Positions 34,501 through 44,950 of a DNA stretch of 64,000 nt are shown piece by piece (the stretch's first letter is position 1; each line of letters opens with the position of its first letter). Source of the DNA: Hetaerina americana (Eukaryota; Arthropoda; Insecta; Odonata; Calopterygidae); assembly GCA_022747635.1 (NCBI GenBank), contig JAKTNV010000011.1:16343975-16407974 (forward strand), in the 5' to 3' direction. The notes below the pieces were generated by a model. It did not search any database. It had not been told where the DNA came from and saw only the letters and a program-made list of their open reading frames with translations. The position numbers were made by a program, and so were the translations under genes.

Positions 34501-34780
34501 GTGATTCATGTGCACCTCGTGTAAAGATCTCGGTAAATTAGTTCACAGGTGGTCTCTCTCGTGGACTATTCTAGCAATTTCTCGCCTGCTCTAGTGAGAT
34601 AAATGACACGGCTGGAAATCCGCGTCGCTCGGGATAAGAAAGGTAGCAGGAATAATCGGAAAACACAGGCTAGTTCACGCAACGAGGAGACCTTCATGAA
34701 TGACGTAATCAGGGAGAGGAAAAATGTTTGTTCAATATCTTTCGGGTGAAAACAATTGAGTGAAGATATTAATCTTCACG
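31550..34780. other. Non-coding stretch
   Basis: No gene recognised. At 33499-33555 a short direct repeat of about 14-16 bases (GGTACACTTCTTC) occurs three to four times. A moderately CpG-rich patch lies at 31805-32140. Confidence 0.4.
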
Positions 34781-34794
34781 GTTATTCTGCTCGT

Positions 34795-34945
34795 GGTCGA
34801 TTGGTACACTTAATCCATGTACTTGAGCTTGTGTATATATTTTTTAACGTTTCGACCGGTTTAGGATTTGACACGGCAACAACGCTCAACAGTGGTTGCA
34901 GCCATCTAGAGGATGATCAATTAAGTGCAACATCGCACATAGTAA
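34795..34945. repeat. Degraded foldback with GAAACGTT motif
   Basis: The minus strand reads ACCGGTCGAAACGTTAAAAA, the GAAAC-plus-AT-rich-tail half seen in the other foldbacks. The flanks GTACACTTAATCCATG and GATCAATTAAGTGCAAC pair imperfectly. The CTGANGA side is not intact (CCTCTAGATGG). Confidence 0.4.
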
Positions 34946-34979
34946 TAAAAACGCTTGTGAAAAATTATTATTAGCATTT

Positions 34980-35605
34980 CTGATGTCATGGTGATGAAAA
35001 CTTTTAAGACTTTTCTTGTCTCAAGGATAAACTGCACATTCTCATACACACTCGTCAGAGCATAACACTGCGAGTCGAATAAGGCCGTTCTGATATTAAG
35101 ATTTGATCCTAGATGGAAAGTTGTTCATGATACAAAGAATTTCCTGTTTAATATTTTTTTGCGAGTAATAATCTTCCTTGAAATTTATAAGTATTCATAA
35201 AGGGTATTTGAAGATTGATAATGAACGTCCAGCAATATCCAAAACACTTTAAAATAACGATATTTATTGAATCGTTGACAAAAAACAACCAGGTATGAAG
35301 AGTGGATGACGGCATGTACAAATGTGCTCCTCGAATGATTTTTAAATCTTCGGAAAGAAGATAAAGTACTAAATTAATTTCATGGAAGGTACGTATGTTG
35401 TGTCTTCCTCTGCTGAGATCCGTCATAAAGGCTTGCCACACGTAATCAATTATTTTAACTTTTCAAGCCCTGTGTTCCAAGTGCTAAATCTTTTAGAAAG
35501 TATTAATAAACTTGTCACATCCAGGATGATGCGATTTGAAAAAAATTAATATTTCATCATCAGAAAAATAATACAGTTCAAATGCTACTGGTGTTCTCAA
35601 ATGCA
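34980..35605. other. Non-coding stretch
   Basis: No gene recognised. TTTCATCATCAG at 35552 is a lone CTGATGATG string (minus) like those at the foldback centres. Confidence 0.4.
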
Positions 35606-35611
35606 ATTCTT

Positions 35612-35719
35612 AATTATGAGGGTAAAAATAAACTTAACATTTCCACAGCATCGAAACCATGGTCGTGAAATATTAAATATTTATTATGGAAATGTTAAGT
35701 TTGTTTTTACCATCATAAT
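35612..35719. repeat. Foldback repeat with GAAACCATGG centre
   Basis: ATTATGAGGGTAAAAATAAA + CTTAACATTTCCA pairs with TGGAAATGTTAAG + TTTGTTTTTACCATCATAAT. The loop contains ATCGAAACCATGGTCGTG, matching the GA(A/T)ACCATGG of the 31.4-kb copy. AAGGAATTCCACAAAGTT just outside resembles the TTGTGGAATT tail of other copies. Confidence 0.65.
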
Positions 35720-35756
35720 GAAGGAATTCCACAAAGTTAAACCTGTAACTGTTATA

Positions 35757-36509
35757 CGAGGGTCATCCGGAAAGTAGTACCCGTTCGTGCCGCATGAAGT
35801 GCTGACGACGCGAGTAGCCGCTGGACGAGGTCAGATAGCTTCAGTGGCTTGTCTGCCTTCTCTGAGCCAAGTTGCGTGACGCTAGCATTGCCTGTGTTGT
35901 TTCTGTGATTGTTTACAATGTTTAAAAAAATTGAGAACGCCGCCAGTTGTGAAGTGAGGGCAGTGATTAAATTCCTCAATGCAAGAAACGTTCGCCCATG
36001 TGATATTCATCGCCAATTAAAGGAGGTGTATGGAGACAATGTAATGGACGAGTCGTCTGTTCGGCGGTGGTGTCGCAACTTCAACATGGGGAGGGGGAAC
36101 ACACACGACGATGAGCGTTCGGAGAGACCGTCTGTCATTACAGACCAACTGGTGAGCTCAGTTGACGAATTCGTGAGGAACGATCGGCGCGTCACAATTG
36201 ATGACATCTGTGAGCATTTTCCCAATGTTTCTCGAACAATTGTTCATGAAATTGTTAAACACCATCTGCATTATGCAAAAATTTGTGCAAGATGGGTCCC
36301 TCGCGTATCTCAATGAGCTGGCGGCGAAGGACTATGCAGCAGGAATACAGAAACTTGTCACACGTTATGACAAATGCCTTAATTTGCTTGGAGATTATGT
36401 TGAGAAGTAGTTTAAAGTATCCTCTTTCAAATAAAATTTTTTATGTTTGTTAATATTTACTTTTGTGTTTTTATTTCACGAACGGGTACTACTTTCCGGA
36501 TGACCCTCG
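35757..36509 (+). mobile_element. Internally deleted mariner of a second family
   Basis: A 753-bp element with perfect 33-bp TIRs beginning CGAGGGTCATCCGGAAAGTA, flanked by TA at 35755-35756 and 36510-36511. A full mariner is about 1.3 kb, so roughly 0.5 kb of the interior is gone. Perfect TIRs and TA duplications suggest that it moved, or was made, fairly recently. Confidence 0.93.
35918..36410 (+). pseudogene. Mariner transposase, catalytic domain deleted
   Basis: From the ATG at 35918 the frame runs 132 residues to a stop at 36316: MFKKIENAASCEVRAV..., the paired helix-turn-helix region with SSVRRWCRNF and DDERSERPS, then HHLHYAKICARWVPR, the canonical linker. It leaves the original frame right after WVPR. 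The C-terminal tail (LAAKDYAAGIQKLVTRYDKC to GDYVEK) survives in another frame to 36410. All three catalytic Asp motifs are lost, so it cannot transpose by itself. If translated, the N-terminal part would keep the TIR-binding domain and could act as a competitor of a full-length relative; that is inference. Its TIRs and sequence are unlike copies 1-3. Confidence 0.9.
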
Positions 36510-36514
36510 TACAA

Positions 36515-37460
36515 TTTTTAAATTAAAATTGCTATCCATGGCCTGCGAAAGACATAGCCTCGCCATGTCTTGCTATGTTGTCATTTAATATTGGTTTGTT
36601 TGATATGTACACAAGCGCCGAGTTAAAACTCCACCTACAATACGAACGCTGTGCTATGGGATGATTCGTGCGAAATTTTATTTTACGATGTGTTGTGACC
36701 TTAGACTTCCAAGAATACCGAGGCACAAAACAACAAACTTAAGTGAAGAGCCCGTTATTCGTTCCCACACTCAGTGAGGTGTGTAGGGGAAAACGTTGTG
36801 GGCTGAGGCGAGTTTAGAACGATCTTATAAATTACCAAATGATATTAATGAAAATGGAAATTTAAAATAAGGCAAATCTAAAATGTTTTCACTAGATGAC
36901 TTTTAAAATTTAATCTTGTAATCAAATTTAAATATTTAAATAATGTTAAATTTAAAACGTAATCGAAATTTTATTGCATATAATGCCTCACAAGTTAACA
37001 ATTAAAGTAAAACTTGACTGTTCAGACCTCAGCATGGACAGTTTAATCTTGACCGATTGTGCATAGATAATATGATCGTGTTTGGGAATCATCATTTTTA
37101 AAGAAGTTTGTGGGGGAGGAAAAGTCTTAATTTAACTCGTTTAAACCTTAACACTTAACTCGTTTGAAACTACACGTAATTCTGATGTGCCTAAGGTCCG
37201 TAATTTTGAATTGCGATATAAATTCAATAGTTTGTAAAGACTTGAAACATTAGCTCTTTGCTTTTACCTCGTGAACTCATATAATTTCATGAAGACAATA
37301 AAACTAACGCTCAGTCAGCTAAGTAAATTACCTAGCACAATATAACTAAGAGGACATCCTGCTAAACGCATGACTATAAATCCTAAAACATTTTTCATCA
37401 ATAATAGTAATCCTACTTACAAGGAGTGTCATTCGCTCACCACTTTCGATATTTAAACGA
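36515..37460. other. AT-rich non-coding stretch
   Basis: No gene or repeat family recognised. Confidence 0.45.
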
Positions 37461-37469
37461 ATAACACAC

Positions 37470-37980
37470 AGTGCTGTTCAACGTACATGCAGAGGAAATA
37501 GCTAAAGAAAAATGGGAAGAACTAGAGATAGGATGAAAGACAGCGAGAATACATAAAATCAGTTTGTCAGTCAGCCGAGTTATCTAAGCCGATTTAGCTA
37601 AGTTAAATATTAAAATAAGAGTTCGTATACTAGACGAGGTGGGACAATGTACAAATATCGGAAGTGCTCTGGACCAAAACAGTCAAAGTAGTCGGTACAT
37701 GCGATGTAAAACTTCGTTAGGCAAAGAATCCTTCACAAAAATGAGGGCATTGATGACAGGGACGTTGAGCTAGGAGACCGAGAAGAGGCTCGTGAAAACT
37801 TTGATATGGAGCGCGGTCTTGTACGGCGAGGAAACGTGGGCATTGAAGCAGAATTATGAGCGTAGATTGAAAGATTTTGAAATGTGGTTCTGGAAAAGGA
37901 TGGAGAAGGTGAAGTGAACTAAAAGGAAAACAAACGAGGAAGGGCTAGTCATCTATTCCCGATTCAAGCGAAGGACATAA
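37470..37980 (+). pseudogene. LINE-B reverse transcriptase remnant with internal deletion
   Basis: The plus strand encodes VLFNVHAEEIAKEKWEELEI, matching LLFNLYAEEMIKETWEELEV of the copy at 47643-47894. Further on it encodes MTGTLS, KRLVKTLIWSAVLYGEETWA and LKDFEMWFWKRMEKVK, matching the C-terminal block at 47086-47496. The catalytic FADD stretch between them is lost, and in-frame stops occur. It is a decayed copy in the opposite orientation to that one. Confidence 0.75.
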
Positions 37981-38019
37981 TATTTACGAGGATATACTGA
38001 AACAAGTGATTCGCCAAAT

Positions 38020-39225
38020 TTGTAGCTGTCCATCGCATGGTTACGACCTATTATGAAACCTAAAAATTAAACTCTTTTGATGGGGCACGGAGTATACGTA
38101 ATCGTGACCTGAATGCTGTTAACACTTATCAAATTTCAAATATAGATATTCAAACTTTGTTCCAATAACTTAAACAATTTTAATTATCCCCAGATGATAT
38201 GGTACATTCAACTGGACTATTCAAATTAATTGCAGCATTCAAAGGAAAAGATGGGGTCTCTACTATTTTGTTTGCTCTTGCTCCTCATTAAGATAATAAA
38301 TTAAGTTGAACGGAAGGGAATACATGGGAATAGCCAATTCAGATATTCGAATAGCATACCGAAACCTGATAGTCGGGGGGAAGAAGTATGAAGTAAGTAA
38401 ACTTCTATTTTAGGCCTTGGGAAATGACATAATTACAATGACATAAATAAAAAATGAAGATAAAATGCAAGCAAATAAAGCAGCCATATTTTAAAATGAA
38501 CAGCTGTTCGTGAATCAGCTTATCACAAGAAATATTTTGCTGAAAGTATTTAAAACCCTGGCCAGAAAGTTTGTTATAGATCGTTCGGAGACGATGACTG
38601 AAGGTATCGGATGAAAAAGTCCTTCAGCGGCGGATAGGATGAGAAAACATGGTCCTATAACTGAGTGATACATGGAAAATGAGTATTATGCATAGCTGGA
38701 TTATTTAAATGAAATTCAGGATGAAGTCAGATGTACGTCACCTCCGGAGAATGGAGTAGTTGTGTCAAATGGAGAGAATGGTAGAGAAGAGGATGTGTAG
38801 AAGAAACAGGAGAAATCCTTCGCCAAATAAAAGTTAGGGACAGGTCAAAGCTTACATGGTTGAGTAATAACACAAAAAAACTGCGGATTATAGACACTGG
38901 TGAATAAGGGAAAACAGTCACAGATAAGGAAGATTGGTGGCTACCTGTTGATGAGGTCAAGGACCACCAAAGACTGCCGCGCCTCGAAGGGAAAGAACTT
39001 GACTATCTAGTGGCATTTCTATCTTTTCCTCAATCACACGATTGATTACTCCATATTTCTTCGCTCATGCGATGATATGAGAAACATAAGTAGAAGTCAT
39101 CTGGTTGTGACCGAGACGTCTTCGTGCAAGAAACCTGAGCGCAAAACTTGAGACGGAAACAAGAAATTGTGCAAATGTTATCGTCGAGAAAGTTTATTCA
39201 TATGTATTTCCTTAACTCGCTTAAA
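38020..39225. other. Non-coding stretch
   Basis: No gene recognised. Confidence 0.4.
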
Positions 39226-39229
39226 AGTA

Positions 39230-39800
39230 AACGCGGGGCCAAGATGACGAAATATATTTTATTCACCGCTCTCCCGGAAGTCTCCGGTCGTTCTGCGCAT
39301 TCTGCTTAAGAATTCAATGTCCAAACTCGCAGCGAAGACGTTCCCAAATCCGATATCGCGTCTCTCCCGAAACCTTATCCCTCAATCCGCCGACTTTTTA
39401 TCCCCCTCTCTCTCTCACACACACCCACACACGCCCCCGCACGAGTCTTCTCCTTCACTTTCCCTCTCAGACGTCTTTCCTCGGACATAAGTGGTCGTCT
39501 TTGTCGTTTCCGTAAAGGATTCCATAATACTCAAAACCTCCGCCCACATCATTCTGCCGTAATATTCGCGCGGGGAACGCCCTTCCAAGGAATGAAGTGC
39601 GGAAAGGACGACGACTCTTGTCGCTGTCTCGAAATCCTGATCGACGCGGCCGATGTCATTGATCGGATTCGTCCGCGAAGGCTTTTTCAAATGTCACGCC
39701 AGACATCCTCACCCTACCGAGAGGGGGATGGGGGTGGGTCGATAAATTTCACCGTGGCCGCGTTTTTCCTTCCGCCCACCCCACGACTGGATGTGTGCAT
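39230..39800. other. CpG-rich block
   Basis: CpG-dense DNA (CTTGTCGCTGTCTCG, GATCGACGCGGCCGATG) with a (CT)n/(CA)n run at 39400-39440. Overlapping frames on both strands show no domain. Possibly regulatory. Confidence 0.35.
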
Positions 39801-39859
39801 ATGTCGTAGATGAGCATAGGACGGATCTAAATGATCAGTCAGGGGTAGTTTTCGTGCGC

Positions 39860-40128
39860 CAACTGAAGACCGAGTTGGATCGCGTGCAGCGTAGAGGAAC
39901 TAGGTTTGTAAAACGTTGTTATGATCAACTTATAGCATATCAAAAATAATAGAAGAGGCTTTGAATCACTCATGAAGCGAAGGTTAAATTGCAGATTGAT
40001 AGTCTTACATAAATTGGAGGGGCGTCTCTTTAGCAGTGATGTTGAACATGTATTATTTCCGCCATCGTACTACGGCAGGAGAGATCATGTCAATAAAATT
40101 AGAGAGATTAAGTGCAGAACATATACAT
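39860..40128 (+). pseudogene. CR1-like LINE C-terminal fragment (LINE-A relative)
   Basis: QLKTELDRVQRRGTRFVKRC (39860 on) matches the ELDKVQRKSARFVKNCYDK start of the fragment at 806-1441. Later segments (RRLNCRLIVLHKLEGRLFSS, then PPSYYGRRDHVNKIREIKCR) follow the same RT C-terminal plan, ending in the R.DH..K.REI motif. Stops interrupt the frame near 39945. The copy is cut off at 40128 by a mariner-type MITE. Confidence 0.7.
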
Positions 40129-40129
40129 A

Positions 40130-40213
40130 GGTGGTCTGAAAAGTTTCCGACCTAACAAAGATACAAGACATTTTTCTCTGAAATTTTCTGATATTTTCTG
40201 AAATTTCCGAGGT
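40130..40213. mobile_element. Mariner-type MITE
   Basis: It starts after TA (40128-40129) with GGTGGTCTGAAAAGTTTCCG + ACCTAACAAAGATACA and continues CATTTTTCTCTGAAATTTTC, ending in a degraded TTTCCGAGGT. The sequence is shared with 58406-58498 (opposite orientation). The right TIR is decayed. Confidence 0.7.
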
Positions 40214-40444
40214 TTAAGTTGTAATTTTTTTCCACGAACGATAAGGGATCAGAATAACATTTTGCAACCGCAGTGGGGTCATGTTCGGGTGAAAATTAGT
40301 CAAGTGTGTATTCACCCCCTGCCACACATCCTAGCGGTGGCTTGTAGGGTACTATATAGGGTAATAGTTGAGTAATAAATAAATAAAAAGGTGATGGCAA
40401 GTTGTCGTGGACTTCTGAAGCGCTATTCTTCCGGTCAAAAGTTC

Positions 40445-40510
40445 AAATCACCCTAGTGAGCAGAGCGTTCGGCTATTGTCCAGGTGACGAGTTCAAATCT
40501 GGGAAATGAG
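40445..40510 (+). repeat. tRNA-like SINE head (weak)
   Basis: CTAGTGAGCAGAGCGTTCGG resembles box A and GACGAGTTCAAATCTGGG resembles box B at the right spacing. No complete cloverleaf and no recognised body. Confidence 0.35.
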
Positions 40511-40519
40511 TAAATTCAA

Positions 40520-42140
40520 TGGTTTCGTGGTCAACTTGGTAAAATTTATCGTCAAAAATGGCAGTACATATATAAACTAATGCGTTTGATTATTAGGTAA
40601 TCTAATAACTGCGGTTTAGACACTACACAACCTCTCAAGAACTCCATCCTTCAACTTTTTTACCTTTTCGGATTACACCCAAAAACCTCCTTCCTTTCCC
40701 CACAGTTTATATAGTTTCTTTTGTCTTCCTATCAGGTCTAGTTTTTTCCACGAACAAAAGTAAGCTTAAACAACATTATATTTCAAGTGTAATTACTAGG
40801 TAAATTTATAATGCATAAGAAGATTATTTAATCTTATAGTATATCTATGCTAGAGATTTAACAGTCTCGAATTCTAGTAATTCTATTGTCGTAGTTCCAT
40901 TCCCTTTTAATCCCCCAGCGTGTATCTTCAGTAATAGGCGCAATTCAGTTGAAAGCGCTATTTTAAGTTCAAATAATTTACTTGATGATTTAGTTTGACG
41001 CTACAAACTGATAAAATGTGCCAATTTTCGAATAAACTGAGAGGGTGAGAGGAACGACGAAAATAAAATCCTTTGGTCTACACTAATTCAAGATAAGGCT
41101 TAGGAACCATACAATGTTACGCTTCATATTAAAGCCTTCGTTTTTCTAATTTTACTCCTCTCCTTAGAAAGCTTCTCAACTAACTTCCTTCTCGCTGTAA
41201 ATGTTTTATTTTGCCAAAGTTAGTCTTCTCCAGCAGTCCTCACTAATTGCCCACTTCCTCCAAAACACTGCAAGTCAAAAAACTTTCACAATAACGGCAA
41301 CCACTCACATGAAATGTTTTACTTGCTCGAATGTAGGGTCTTCTAATATTAGTTTTAAACTTGATATTCGTAACTCTTGATAATTTCATCAGAACTATTG
41401 TATGGGTGTGAGGGTAGAAAATTAAAAAAATGAATAAAAAGAAAAAATCCTTTCCTGAAATTCTTTACCCCTCTCTCACACATCCCATTCCTTTCTTCTT
41501 ACACACCAATCCATAGTCATGTCAATATACCTCGGTTTTAATATTTTACACATAAAAAGTCCCAACTAATGTAGAAGACATTCTGTTGCTTTAAGACCTT
41601 TACTTTGCAATACGTTTTGACTGTTGAGGAATGCTATGATCTATTTAAAATGAGTTTGATTTAAAACCGTATCTCTGCTGCAGATAAAGTTTTGACTGTA
41701 TTCCCTTAACTTTGCTTAAATTATACGCTAGAATTTTACTGGCAGAATAGGTGCGTAAATAGTTATAGGCAGGAAGGTGGCTTTTAGATGTTATTCCATA
41801 ATTAAATATAGGTGTGATACCTTTTCCCTCTCAATTAGTCTGTGCCCACTTGATATCCACTAACCTAATACATACTAATGTATTCTCGAAACGGTGAATG
41901 GCCGAATGAGAACTCTTAGCGTGGATTTATTTTTTTTGAAGCACAAGAGATCTAGGTTTGTTCCTTCACGCTATATGAAATACAGCATTTCATTTCTACG
42001 GGTTATTTCGAGAGATCACTGTGGAGGCTTTTTTTAACTTTTTTACATGCATAGTTTTGTAGAGTGAATCTCATTTTTTTCTTTTTTCCAAGCGTTATTT
42101 TCAGTCTTTTACCTAATGTTTTTACACAGATGTAGGTAAT
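40520..42140. other. AT-rich non-coding stretch
   Basis: No gene or repeat family recognised. Confidence 0.45.
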
Positions 42141-42144
42141 GTTT

Positions 42145-42426
42145 TTCACAGATTTTTGCTTTCGGCCTGATAATGAAAGACTGCGATTTTCAGTTTAAAA
42201 GTTATACGATTTTTCTACATAATCTCACTTTATATCCATACACTTGGTCCAGAGTGTCTCCAACATCAGTATTCTTACAAAAATACGTGTAAACAAACTA
42301 CATGAGAGAAGTAACTGAAACATTTCCGACGAACTAATGAAATGTGCACCCATGCAGGAATCATAAATTTTCGCTGATTGGAAAGCCAACTCTGTGTCAG
42401 GCCGAGAACTTTTCAACCTGCCATCG
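42145..42426 (-). mobile_element. Non-autonomous mariner-type element
   Basis: On the minus strand, after TA, the right end begins CGATGGCAGGTTGAAAAGTT + CTCGGCCTGACACAG, a mariner-style TIR. Near 42150 the plus strand carries the decayed partner CAGATTTTTGCTTTCGGCCT. The interior (TTGTAAGAATACTGATGTTG + GAGACACTCTGGACC) has no transposase domain. The boundaries are approximate on the left. Confidence 0.55.
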
Positions 42427-42429
42427 TAA

Positions 42430-44070
42430 ATTCTTACAAACTTTGATTTTTTGTCTTGAATTCAATTTTCTCTGTCTTCTTAAGCCACGTCTGATCAGTT
42501 CATCATAATTCATCAGTAATTATCGCGGTTGCTAATATATGTACATGCTTCTTTGTGACTGGAAATGCCAATACCGCACTCTCGTAAATAAACATCATCC
42601 ATACTCTTCGCACTGAGTTCTATAGCGTGCGACTTTTACACATAGGGTGGATCAATTCTTTTTCCTTTGCCACACTCCCTTTCCTTTAAACAACTAGAAT
42701 CCGAAAAAAAACAATGTCAGCGCGTGCCTTAACTCACCCGGTATTTGAACGGAATTTGAGCCAAACACTCCGCTCACAACGTCGTCACTACCCTTGATGA
42801 GTTCTGCAGCTCTTAGAATTTAGTCAATGAAACCACTGGAAGGGATGTCTAGTTTGCATGAGCATGGAGGAGTAAAACATTACGCCATATCACCTCCAAG
42901 ATACCAAAAAAAAACTACACAAAATAAGATTTCGGTCCAATTTTTTTTCAGTTCCCGCCCACTGTGTGGCGGCGGGGACTGTGTACGCTGCCGCCGAGTG
43001 ATAAAGATCTGGGCCTTGTTTCCCTCGCTTCGTTTATCTTACCTCCTGTCCACACCCCCCTTCCAACGAAAAAGAATTACGCCGCGTACTCCGTTGCACA
43101 TGCATTCATTCCACTCTCCCGGGGCCAAGAACCGTTTTGCAACGACAGCGACTACACCCACGCTTCCTGGGTTTCAATAGAACGCCCCCTTTCTCCAAAG
43201 TCCTCGCCCTCATCTCTGCGACGGAAAAAATTAGGGTCCTCATTATTTTTCAGGCGTAGTCCAATAAACCTACACATCGAAACGTCCCAATGCTTGCTAG
43301 AGAGTACCCGCTACTCGCTTAATTAACTGTGATGAGTAGTCAAAGCCCCAAAACCAAGGAAGGCCGTGTGAAAAATGTTCCCATAAAGCGACGTTGTTAC
43401 GGGTTTGATTTTTTTGCCTTAAGTTAAATAACAGGGGAATAAAAAGACCAGGAACTCATGGATCCCATCCACTGTGTTCTAAAAAATGTTTATCAACTAG
43501 CGACTGAAAATAATCAGTATCCATGAGAGATTAGAAAAGAAAAATATCTTGTGCACAAAAAATCGTCAGCAGAAGTACGTACCGAATTGAAAGTAAACCT
43601 GAATGCGAAAAACATAAATGAATCGTATCAAATTTGAAAGTGGATGTAAATAGGAAAAGCGTAAAACCAACAAATACCACTTACTATATATTAAATTACT
43701 AACAAATTGAGTAGTTTCAGGAGTGATGTAGTGGAATTCGATCATAATAAAGAACATATAGTAACAATTTTCCACTAAATAAGTGAACATTTTTTTATCT
43801 GTTCTTTATTACTGAAAATTGCTACTATCTGTTCTTTATTATTAATACCATCTGTTCTTATCCAGTGGCCAATTATTACTACCTGTTCTTTATTATTACA
43901 TTAATGTTACTTATTTACTTTTTACTTGTGAGTAAGCAACAGTCATTTATTTTCGAAAAATAACTTTTTAGCAGGCCAAAGGAACTTACAGGAAATATCT
44001 TAGTTTACAATTTATGATTATATTGTTTGGTTAATTAGCCTTACACGTACCTTAGGCTATTATAATTACG
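42430..44070. other. Non-coding stretch
   Basis: A CpG-rich patch lies at 42950-43220. At 43795-43905 an imperfect tandem of (TA)CTGTTCTTTATTA occurs four times. No gene recognised. Confidence 0.4.
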
Positions 44071-44073
44071 TCG

Positions 44074-44345
44074 ATGAACCCGAAGACTGATTTGGTGGGC
44101 GAGGGTAGAGCCCGGTACGTGCTAAACCCGTAAGCGAGAGCATTTCACACATTCAGGGTATTGTGGTCAGTTCCCATCCTTTTGTCGTCTGATTTTTCAG
44201 GAAGGCCTAATAAAGGCCAGGAAGGTCTGAAAAAATAACGCTGCTTGGGTGAAGCTTAAGGTGTCAAAAGTCACCGTAAGTCGAGCCACTGGCTCTCCGG
44301 TGAGTGGGCAGTCTGGCTCTACCCACTAGTTTATCGCGCCCATTT
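44074..44345 (-). repeat. SINE-A relative, diverged
   Basis: The reverse complement has GTGGGTAGAGCCAGACTGCC in the head, then AAGCTTCACCCAAGC, CAGACCTTCCTGGCC, AATGTGTGAAATGC, and a tail TACCCTCGCCCACCAAATCA + GTCTTCGGGTTCATC. This matches the plan and tail of the 55-kb copy (CACCCACTAAACCGACCTTC + GGGTTGATTAC). Confidence 0.65.
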
Positions 44346-44854
44346 TTAATGGCACAGGAAAGATATTTATATATTTAGGTGGAATTAATTTAATATTCCT
44401 GCATCTTAATCAAAAATATCAATCTATCTTCGAACGATCATGGCAATCGGTCGATGTACTGGTTACTGGATTTTAAATTGTACCCTAGAGGATTCGATGA
44501 ATAACTTAACGACGTACTAAGCAGTATTATGAGGTTATTCGACCGTGAATCGAACAGTTTATTTTCACACATTTTCCAAAATTACATGTATCTGGTAACA
44601 TATAATTATTAAAATCTGGTAAATCATAATTAAGATTGGAATGACTAACAATTTGGAATCAACTTCTTTACTCGATAGGCTTTTGGAAAATATGATTCCT
44701 AGTAGAAGATATTAATTGGCCAATTATTATTATTGGTTAAGGTAGCTTTTGGATATACAAGCCCTAACAACGACGCAGTGACACATAAACTTGCCTCTCC
44801 AAACAAAACAACCTGAATTCCGACACTAGATAAAGTTACCCTTCAATTTTACAC

Positions 44855-44950
44855 ACTTCCTCCCTTCATTCCGTCCAACATTCCTATTCTATTTCTACCC
44901 CGGGCCTTTTATCCTATTGCTTTACCAATTGTAATCACAGAATTTATCAA
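44855..44950 (-). pseudogene. LINE-B C-terminal remnant (short)
   Basis: CTTCCTCCCTTCATTCCGTC + CAACATTCCTATTCT matches plus-strand text at 47122-47157 almost base for base, then decays. The coding sense is minus. Confidence 0.6.
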
